A stretch of 64,000 nucleotides of DNA from Piezodorus guildinii (taxonomy: Eukaryota; Arthropoda; Insecta; Hemiptera; Pentatomidae): assembly GCA_023052935.1 (NCBI GenBank), contig CM041298.1:24580192-24644191 (forward strand), given 5' to 3'. Within the stretch, counting starts at the first letter, position 1. Each line of letters begins with the position of its first letter. Shown here piece by piece: positions 56,270 to 64,000 of this stretch. The notes beneath the pieces are model-generated. The model ran no database searches, was not told the DNA's origin, and worked only from the letters and a program-made list of their open reading frames with translations. Both the position numbers and the translations under genes were made by a program.

Positions 56270-56769
56270 AATATTATAATTATACTGCCGAAAAAATATC
56301 AAGGCACCTGATATCCACTTACTTTTGACACTTACTGACTGTTTTTTCCCTAATATTTTAAACTTTACATTTCTAGTTTTTATTTTATTTCCTCTCGAAA
56401 TCCATATTTAATCGCCCTTTCATATTTTTATGTTCTTATTTATTTATTTTTCTCGTAATTAGTATGTATAATATTTTTTATTATATCCAATAAAAATTCC
56501 TCCTGCTCAAAAGTACAACCTCTCTCCTCAAATATCCCTCTGTTCTGATAAAAATGATTTTGATGAAAAATATTATGTAATATCTCTTGCTCTTAACTGA
56601 AAAAGTAATATCAGGTTCCTGAAGCTTTTCCTTATTGACGTAGATGTTCACACAAATGTGAAGGAGGCTATTTTGCATACTTGGTTATTGGGCTCAGCAG
56701 TCAATAAAAGTTATATGCACTTTGAAATCTCAGATTTAGACATTTTTTTCTGTACTTTTTCCTTATAAA

Positions 56770-57000
56770 GACACGGGGAGTAATCGATAGAGCTTGTCTC
56801 CTGTTCTTCAGGTCCTGGGTTCCAGACTCGGCCATGAAAGAATTATTGAAGTGAAAACTTCTTTAGGGGCGTTATGCGATTTTGGCAGGAGTAAAGTATT
56901 TGATTTCATAACCATGGTAACGTCACCAACATGCTCTAGACTGGCGCATGAGCTCTGTGTATACGTGTCTATAAGACATAGGAAACGATATCAATTTTCG
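56770..57000 (+). repeat. Possible third tRNA-derived SINE
   Basis: 'gagtaatcgatagagctt' (A-box-like) and 'caggtcctgggttccagact' (B-box-like) are about 32 bases apart, followed by ~170 bp not matching SINE-A or SINE-B. Only one copy is seen here. Confidence 0.3.
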
Positions 57001-57327
57001 TAAACGTTATCGATACCGGTGTAATATCGACACAAAATAATTTATAGTACTTTATTTCAGTATTTAATTTAATTAAAATCAGTTGCTAATGAAAGGAGTA
57101 CATAAAGTAAATAAAGTTAATATAATGAAAATCTTAATTCTCTTGACTCCAAATTATTAACTAGTTATTTGCCTTTAAACAGCTTTATAAACAGTTATAC
57201 TCTAATATAGTTATTTGAAAATAATAAACTATTATGTAATAATTTGTAGCGTTTTTTTGTCATTCATTGTATACTTTATAAACAAAGGACAAGTTTTACG
57301 CGTTGTAGCCTTAGTTTTAAATATTTA

Positions 57328-58220
57328 TTGGGTTGTGTCACATGAAATGTCCGTTTTCAGGTAAATGATTTGTATTAAAAAACGATATGAAAACAACATA
57401 ATTTTATTCGAAGTATTTACCTTCTTTTTCTACACATTTTTCCAACGTGACACCAACTTTTTTATTCCCGAACTGAGCTTTGAAGTGAAACAAAATCTGA
57501 AAACGCACTTTTCACTTGATCATCATTTTCAAAATGTTTTCCTTTGACGAAGTTGTCTAAATTCCTGAACAGGTGGTAATCTGTTGGAAACAAGTCTGGA
57601 GAATATGGTGGATGCGGAAGAACTTCGTTCTTTCAATTTTGGCACGGTATGTTTTGAAACATGGGGTCTTGCTGCCGCTCAGTGAGATCATGAGGTACCC
57701 ATGTATCGAACTTTTTCACTTTCCCAATACACTTTAATCTGATAACGGTAGATGCACTTGCATTTAGTTGTGCTGAGAGTCCTTTAACTGTTTGGTAGGG
57801 GTTTCCTTCTACTGTATGTTTGAGGACATCGTTGTCTATTACGGACGGCGGTCTTCCTCGGGGCAAGTTTTCCAAGTCGGTATCCCCAGCTGAAAAATTA
57901 TATGGCGAATGGTCCGTTCATTAACACTCCCTTCCCCAAACGCCTTGCAAATATTTCTAGCGGCCTCATCTGCTGAATTGCCGAGTTTAAACTCGTACAA
58001 AAATATTACTCGAAAATCGCGAGTTTCCATGTTCATATTTGGAGGAATACTAAAAAGTGGGTAATTGATTGAGAAGCTAATGTTTATAATACAAAGGTAG
58101 AGGATTAGTAACTGTTTACTTTAAATATGTAAATATTCGGAAGAAAACAACAGAGATCTGCGAAATCCTTTATGTATTTCAGAAACTATAAAAACGGACA
58201 TTTCATGTGAAACAACCCAA
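57328..58220 (-). mobile_element. mariner-like element with internal deletion
   Basis: Inverted ends 'ttgggttgtgtcacatgaaa' (57328) and 'ttcatgtgaaacaacccaa' (to 58220) are flanked by TA on both sides, the mariner target duplication. At 893 bp it is shorter than the ~1.3 kb usual for autonomous mariners. Its coding remnant is on the minus strand. Confidence 0.9.
57520..58036 (-). pseudogene. mariner transposase fragments
   Basis: The minus strand reads MNMETRDFRVIFLYEFKLGN (N-terminal helix-turn-helix region, 58036-57839), shifts frame to GRPPSVIDNDVLKHTVEGNP and WVPHDLTERQQ (to about 57655), then jumps to HPPYSPDLFPTDYHLFRNL near 57595. The central ~150 residues with the first two catalytic aspartates are deleted; the third (in SPDLFPTDYHLF) remains. 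The product cannot be active. Confidence 0.85.
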
Positions 58221-58703
58221 TAATTATATCATATACACTTATTAATTGGGCCATTTAATTTCGGAAAGATTAGAGCATGTATCAGATCAGTATTATTAAC
58301 AATTGGAACTAAATACCGATAGGCTCTCTGAGAGCCTGTGAACTATTTACAACTTCAATTCCAACCCTAGGCAGACAAATCGTAAAAAGACTAGTTTCAT
58401 TTCTTACTCACACAATGGAAAACGAGTACCTTTTGTTGTCGCAGATTAAAGTTCAAAATTTAAAGCTAATAAAAATCTTACCTGTCTACTAACCTAGAAA
58501 CCTAAACCTTAATGAAAATAAAATCATAAATATAATCTCTTTCTGTGGAGAAAGAATTCCTATTTCTCCTAGAATTATATAATTTTTATAAGAACAATTT
58601 AATTCAGTATATTAGGCAGTATGATTTAAATTCATGGTCATATTCAGCCGAATACAATATTTATTCAAGATTTTTCATAATAGTTTACCATTTAAAAAAA
58701 AAA

Positions 58704-59430
58704 ATCTGGTGTGGACAACACACGACTTTCACTTACCTCCACTTTTAAAATCAATAAAAGATTTTTCAAATACAGTTAGAGATAAAAATACGTGGAACTA
58801 TTAAAGAATTAATTAAATTAAATTTCTATAGAAACATGTGTTTCATTAAAAAAACTATTATATTATTATCTAAAAGAATCAGTTAGTTTTATCGGCTTTT
58901 TATCACTCTCTATTAACTTTTAGAAGCTTGTGTGTGAGATAATATTTTTTCTAAAATCTTTAGCTTTCCAACGGTATATCATGCATGTATATTACTGCTC
59001 TTATATTCAAAAACGAAAAATTGCATTAAAAAAATATTTTTTCTATTTTCTCCTTTAGTTGGGTATCGAATTTATTCAATTTATATATTTACCTGTTTTT
59101 TATCAGCGTTAACAAGATAATATAGTTATTTTTATTGAATCTACAAAATTAAAGGTACTTTAGGGGAAGAAAATTTAAAATATCGACATTTAAGCCCTGT
59201 CAGACTATTTTTATCAGAATAAAACCTACATGATATTAAAGCCCATTGAATTATACATCGATAAAGCGAGTTTAATCAAAATCGTCGGAACCGTGTTCGA
59301 GAAAATCGAAAAAAGGTGCAAAATGCATGTTATAAAGTGCCTCTTCTGGTAAGCTCATTTTGATGAAAAAGGTTTTGTGAGGTCTCGGGCGTATATTTGT
59401 CTTAAATACTATATATAGTAAGTGAAAGTA
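58704..59430 (+). mobile_element. HINE family copy 12 with internal deletion
   Basis: Head TCTGGTGTGGACAACACACG; full body to 'gcgtatatttgtcttaaata', then a deletion joins directly to 'ctatatatagtaagtgaaag'. Compared with copy 10, roughly 150 bp before the hairpin end is missing. Confidence 0.88.
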
Positions 59431-59574
59431 AAAAATTAATAATTATAATAATTCATATTCACATCAAGTAGAGTTGTCTTTTCTTAGAGTTTAATTTTGT
59501 TGCTAGTTTATTTAATTTAAATAGTTTTGATTAGATAGTATAACTTTGATTTTTAAGTGTTTTGAGCGCGTAAG

Positions 59575-60240
59575 CGAAAACTCTTATGAAACTGAAATTT
59601 CATATTTAAGACAAATATACGCCCGAGATGTTAAAAAACTTTTTCATCAAAATCAGCTTACTTTATACCATGCATTTTGCACTTTTTTAGGACTTTCTCG
59701 AAAAGGGCTCTAACGATTTTGATTCTCGCTAAATCTAAATGTAAAATTTAATGGGCTTTAATATGGTGTAGGTTTCATTCTGATTGAAATAGTCTGACAG
59801 GGCTAAATGCTGGTATTTTAAATGTTCTTCCTCTTAAGTGCCTTTAATTTTGTACATTCACAAAGATTAACTATATCATCTTAATGACACTGATAAAAGA
59901 AGGCTAAATATACAGGTTGGAAGAATTCTATGACCGACTTGAGGACAACAGAGCAAAACTATTTTTTAAATGATTTTTGTTTTTATAATAACTACATGGA
60001 CGTATAATATACCGTTGGAAAAGGAAAGATTTTAGAAAAAATATTATCTGCTACACAAAGTTGTAAAAGGTATTATAAAGTGATGAATAGGGAATAAACT
60101 TAATACTGATTAAACATTTAATAGAGATATTTTGTTTAATCAATTAAATTAAAAATAAATTTTGTAAATCGTTTATTTATTTCCTTCTTTACTTTCTATA
60201 CTTCATATATCGATGAAGTATTGGGTTGGTCGAGTAGTAC
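59575..60240 (-). mobile_element. HINE family copy 13 with alternative head
   Basis: Body in reverse from 'tgaaactgaaatttcatatt' through 'cgcccgagatg', 'gggctttaatatggtgtagg' and 'ggacgtataatataccg'. It ends in the alternative head 'tatcgatgaagtattgggtt', matched at 49958-50040. The hairpin end is missing on the left. Confidence 0.75.
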
Positions 60241-60705
60241 TTTTAATTTTGTAGATTCTATAAAAATAACCATATTATCTTATTAGCATTGATAATTAAC
60301 AGCTAAATATGTAAGTTGAGCGAATTTGATAAACAACTAAAGGAGAAAACTGAAAAAAAATTTCATATTTAAATGCAATTTTTTGTTTTTGAACATGAGA
60401 ACAGTAACATACGTGTATGATATACTGTTGGAATGCTAAATATTTTAGAAAAAAATATTATCTTATACCCAAGCTAGTAAAAGTTAATAAAGAGTGATGA
60501 AAATCCAATAAAAGTAACTATTTATTAAATAATAGATTTAATAAAACACATATTTTATATGAATTCAATTTAATTAATTCTTTAATGGTTTCACTCATTT
60601 TTATCTCTAGTTGCAATCGAAAAATCTTTAAATGATTTTAAAAACGGGGGTAAGTGAAAGTTGTGTTGTATGCACCAGATTTTTTAAAGATAAAATTTAA
60701 TTTAT
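60241..60705 (-). mobile_element. HINE family copy 14 (head half)
   Basis: Begins mid-body ('cttttaattttgtagattct') and ends with the regular head: 'gggggtaagtgaaagttgtg', 'gcaccagattttttaaa'. Directly abuts copy 13 in the same orientation. Confidence 0.85.
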
Positions 60706-61547
60706 AGTTTAATTTTATTGGTATTATTTTGGTTGACTAAATCTATAATATAAGTCTATATGTGGGTTTCAAAACATCTGTTTTATATATACATATCCAC
60801 ATGTGGTTTATATATGTGAATTCTCAACAACTATAGATTTATATAGATCAAGCCCTTTCTCATACTATGAACCATGTTTTCGAAATCTCTCGACACACAA
60901 TATCCACCTTAAAACTCCTATATTTCCTTTTTCCATTTCAAAGCTTAGGTTCTGCTTTGTTCCTAAATATTTCCCCCACTTTTGGCAACTGCTGTGAGGT
61001 GTATAGGGGTGTCTACTTGGATCTCAAGGGAAAAATTAAAAGATAGTTGTTCTTTTCAACGTTGGGATATTCAGGAATGCTTAAGCCACCCGCTTCAATC
61101 AATATATATACCGTATATAACACTTCATCAAACTTCAGCTCTCGACAAATCCTTCCTAATCTGATCCTCGTTCATTTGCAATTCTATTCCTTGATATATT
61201 AATTTATTCTGATACTTTTTTGACCTTCACATCATGTCTATTCACTATACAATAAGAGTATAAATTTATTTTTATACCCAAATGAGAAAACTCTCTTCTA
61301 CTATAATATATTTAATCTCATATCACTTATACACTATTAACGATTCGAAGTCTTATTTCTTCATCTTCAGAACATTGTATCAACAACTAAAAACAATAGC
61401 ATAACATCAAAATCTAGTCTAAATTGAACTATGAAAATTTAAACAACAATTTTATAAAATAAATTTATATTTATATCTTTGGCATAATTTAAAAATTATA
61501 TGTACTTCATATTTCATCACATACCTTCCATATTTGAGACATTAATA
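60706..61547. other. No gene recognised
   Basis: AT-rich. Two short plus-strand frames (60803-60997 and 60982-61164) overlap but show no recognisable motif or splice context. Confidence 0.45.
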
Positions 61548-61549
61548 TA

Positions 61550-62435
61550 CAGTGGGTCAAAAAAGTATTGGCACACCCTGTTTTTTCCATTTAATTCTTA
61601 AAGTATGTAACTTATTAGTGATTAATCAATTTTATTTTTGAATGGACATTAAAAAACATTGATATAGCCAAAAATAATATTGAAATAATTAAGGTAGAAA
61701 TAAATGAGGAAAATAAAATGTAAAAATTTAAGTAAAAAAAGAATTGGCACAGACATTTATTAATAATAAAGATATCCTATTTAGGTATTAAAATTCATTA
61801 ATAATTTGTTATTATTCCATTGGCATCAATTATAGCTTTTGATCTTCTTTGCGTCGTAGAAACAAGATTTTCCGTGGCCTAAGCTCCAATTTTTTTCCCT
61901 TTCCTCTAACAACACATCTTTTGACTCAGTTTTTGAAGAAATTTTGTGTTTTCTTACCTTCAAATCCAAAAGATACTACAAATGTTCAACAGAATTTATA
62001 TCCAGAGACTGAGGGGGTGTTTTAAATTGTCTCCGTACATTGTACATTAACCATTCCTTCGTTTTACTGGCTGTGTGTTTAGGATTGCTGTCTTGCATGA
62101 ATTTTAAACGTATACTACAGTCCTTATTTTTAGCACTGGAAAGCAAATTATGTCGTAACATGTCTACATACCTTTCAGCATTTATTATACTTTCAACAAA
62201 GCCTAGCTTTCGAACACCTTTCAATGTCATGCAGTCCCAAACCATTACATTGCCGCTGTGGTGTTGTACTGAAGGCCTAACGTTCCTTGTTTGAAACTCT
62301 GTATTCGGTTTTCTCCACAAAAACTACCACCCATCTTAACCAAATGTTGTATTTGCTCTCATCAGAAAACTAAATGATTTTCCATAAGTCCATTGGTTTA
62401 TTTATATATAGTTTTGCAAATTCAAGCCTTTTACA
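61550..62435 (-). mobile_element. Tc1-like element, truncated copy
   Basis: The left end 'cagtgggtcaaaaaagtatt' followed by 'ggcacaccctg' is a Tc1-type terminal repeat next to TA (61548-61549). The element runs to about 62435, where it meets a second Tc1 copy in opposite orientation. The other terminal repeat is not present. Confidence 0.85.
61976..62425 (-). pseudogene. Tc1 transposase catalytic region (broken)
   Basis: A 114-residue frame (62320-61976) reads VWRKPNTEFQTRNVRP-like sequence, SGNVMVWDCM, FMQDSNPKHTASKTKEW and PQSLDINSVEHL. These hold the second Asp and the final Glu of the DD34E triad. The first Asp lies upstream in a different frame (FSDESKYN, near 62370). Frame breaks and the missing N-terminal DNA-binding half make it inactive. 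Confidence 0.88.
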
Positions 62436-62665
62436 GCCGGCAATGTAATGGTTTGGGGCTGGATGACATCAAATGGTGTTCGAAAGTTATGCTTCATTGA
62501 AAGTATAATAAATGCTAAAAGATATGTAGACACGTTGCGACATAATCTGCTTTCCAGTGCTAAAAAATAAGGACTGGAGTATACGTTTAAAATTCATGTA
62601 AGACAACGATCCTAAACACACAGCCAGTAAAACGAAGGAATGTTTAATGTACAATGTACGTAGAC

Positions 62666-63833
62666 AATTTGATTGTGCAGAGAAAGATTATTAAGGTAAT
62701 TTTGGGTATCAATAAGGGACCCCCATCAATTAATATATTCTCGGACCTTAATGTAATGTCTGCAAAAAAATTATACATGGTCATAATTATGAAGAAGCTG
62801 TATTTTAGACGGGATGAGCTAGTCGGGAAGATTGACCACTGTTTTTCTACAAGACTGAAAAATTACTTTAGCTTAGTTGTGCCAAGACCAAAACATACCT
62901 GGACGACACGCCAGACTGGTTATTCCATTGCTACTGTGTACAACAATATTCCTCTGAATTTTCAATTTTCTCACACAAATCCTCCAAAGTATTCAAATTA
63001 TTACTACAATATTAAAATGTGGGCGAAATCCCACAGTGAAGAGAAAATTGCTGAATTGTTGAATCCAAATTACTCATCGCTATAGACATGTCCTCAATGC
63101 CAGCCCGCGTCACTCATTCTGATATTTATCCTGTATACTAGTAAATGTATTCTTTATTGACTTTTGATTTTGTCAATTTCTTACTGTGTACTATGTTATG
63201 TACACAGTATATTGCTTATCATGTAATTCAATATTGTATTTACTTGCCTTAATTTTATATCTTGAATATATGAATTTGTATTCCTTATTGCTTTTGGTTT
63301 AGTCAATTACAGTCTATTTCTGTATACTGTTTAACTGTTTCTTATAATTGTTTTTTGTATAAATTAGGGATTATGTAATTCAATTTTATATTTGCATGCC
63401 TTAATTTTATATATTGTATATATGTATATGTATTCGTTACAGCTTTTAAGCATAGTCAATTACTGCTTCATACAGTGTTACTTTCTTTATAATTGTATTT
63501 TATATTCCTTATGTATTATATTGTTTTTGCTGTGTAGTGTGTTACTGTTTCTTTATAATTATATTTTATATTTCTTATGCATTATATAATTTTTTTGTTG
63601 TTGTATAGTGTGTTACTCTTTTTTTATAAAATTGTGTTATATTATTTAAGTATTGTATTATATCATACTGTATACTGTTACTGTTTGTTATTGTACTTTT
63701 ATTAAATTGCCGCAGGTGAACTCCTTTCCCACACACGGGCTCGCCTTAGTGGGATAGTGACTTCTACTTGCACTGTAATATGTCTGTGTTTTGATCCAAA
63801 TAAAGAAGTTTATAAAAAAAAAAAAAAAAAAAA
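62666..63833 (+). pseudogene. LINE-e: 5'-truncated LINE with long 3' UTR and poly-A
   Basis: The frame to 63085 reads VQRKIIKVILGINKGPPSIN, FSDLNVMSAKKLYM, NYFSLVVPRPKHTW and YNNIPLNFQFS, resembling the C-terminal tail of Jockey/CR1-like ORF2 proteins ('LQ-R-IR-I-G---P---LF--L-I----Y'). The 750-bp 3' UTR has 'ccgcaggtgaactcctttcc', AATAAAG and an A tail of about 26 bases. Inserted in the second Tc1 copy at 'gtagacaattt'; a target duplication is obscured by the A tail (perhaps aattt). Confidence 0.75.
63470..63650 (+). repeat. ~65-bp repeat within LINE-e 3' UTR
   Basis: 'gtgttactNtttYtttataa' recurs at about 63475, 63539 and 63608, each followed by 'attgtattttatatt'-like sequence and 'cttatgYattatat'. 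Three imperfect units. Confidence 0.6.
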
Positions 63834-64000
63834 AAAAAATTTAAAACACCTCCTTAGTCTCTGGATATAAATTCTGTTGAACATTTGTAGTATATTTTGG
63901 AGTTGAAAGAAAGAAAACACAAAATTTCTTCAAATAATGAGTTGAAAGATGTGTTGATAGAGGAAAGGGAAAAAATTGGAGCTTAGGTCACAAAATATCT

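Larger units (their letters stand above)
55108..56676. repeat. 784-bp tandem duplication
   Basis: 55108-55891 is repeated at 55892-56675, starting 'cgagtatgtttaataaatat'. The only difference I see is 'ctttagacac' against 'cttttgacac' near 55543/56327. Each copy carries a complete SINE-A. Confidence 0.95.
62436..64000 (+). mobile_element. Tc1-like element, second copy, inverted and LINE-split
   Basis: The plus strand starts at GNVMVWGWMTSNGVRKLCF and continues through ESIINAKRYVDTLRHNLLSS to VRRQF-like sequence at 62670. After the LINE insertion it resumes at 63834 ('aaaacacctcc', then 'tctctggatataaattctgt') and runs off the window. Stops are frequent. It joins the first copy head to head at about 62435. 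Confidence 0.8.

Noticed and set aside
60803..61164. Two overlapping plus-strand frames
   Set aside because: No motif, no splice signals and no family resemblance; length is within chance for this composition.
1..64000. CRISPR arrays, bacterial operons, rRNA genes
   Set aside because: No spacer-repeat pattern, ribosome-binding sites or rRNA-like blocks. The tandem arrays seen are simple minisatellites, and the window is eukaryotic.

Overview
The window is AT-rich eukaryotic DNA with no recognisable complete host gene. It looks like an intergenic or intronic part of an arthropod genome, probably an insect. That guess rests on its transposon mix: Jockey-like, RTE-like and R2-like LINEs, Tc1, mariner and hAT relics, a large Helentron-like non-autonomous family, tRNA-derived SINEs and Penelope-type hammerhead-like motifs. 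No bacterial features, CRISPR arrays, rRNA genes or free-standing tRNA genes were seen. The species cannot be named from the sequence.

Most of the window can be explained by recurring repeats, named here for this report only. HINE is a ~0.85 kb family with about 17 full or partial copies. It has a 14-bp subterminal inverted repeat (ACTTTCACTTACCT) and a hairpin at one end. SINE-A and SINE-B have tRNA-like heads. LINE-b is RTE-like; LINE-c, -d, -a and -g are Jockey-like; LINE-e and -f are LINE 3' ends. TIR-X is a 1.4 kb inverted-repeat element that I do not recognise.

Layout: 1-2.9 kb holds a HINE fragment, simple repeats and a minisatellite. 2.9-4.9 kb is a hAT relic with an 8-bp target duplication and a LINE-a inserted in it. 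7.75-10.96 kb is a full-length LINE-b with a perfect 13-bp target duplication and three frame disruptions. 11-17.5 kb has HINEs, SINEs and LINE relics. 17.9-21.2 kb is a near-intact LINE-c whose endonuclease and reverse transcriptase catalytic residues are substituted. 22.2-30.1 kb is a long inverted duplication carrying part of a possible host terminal exon, and it is split by a full-length 4.5 kb LINE-d. 30.5-33 kb is a LINE inside a Helitron inside a HINE. 34-43 kb holds R2-like and Jockey-like fragments with SINEs. 43.4-45.9 kb has a LINE-b fragment, a possible exon and TIR-X. 50.1-52.5 kb is a HINE holding LINE-c, which holds LINE-b. 55.1-56.7 kb is an almost identical 784-bp tandem duplication. 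57.3-58.2 kb is an internally deleted mariner. 61.5-64 kb is an inverted pair of Tc1 copies, one split by a LINE.

Almost every coding stretch is a broken transposase or reverse transcriptase. The best candidates for host coding sequence are a 66-codon exon-like frame ending at 30076 and a shorter one ending near 44287; neither is identified. Coordinates of repeat ends were set by eye and may be off by a few bases.
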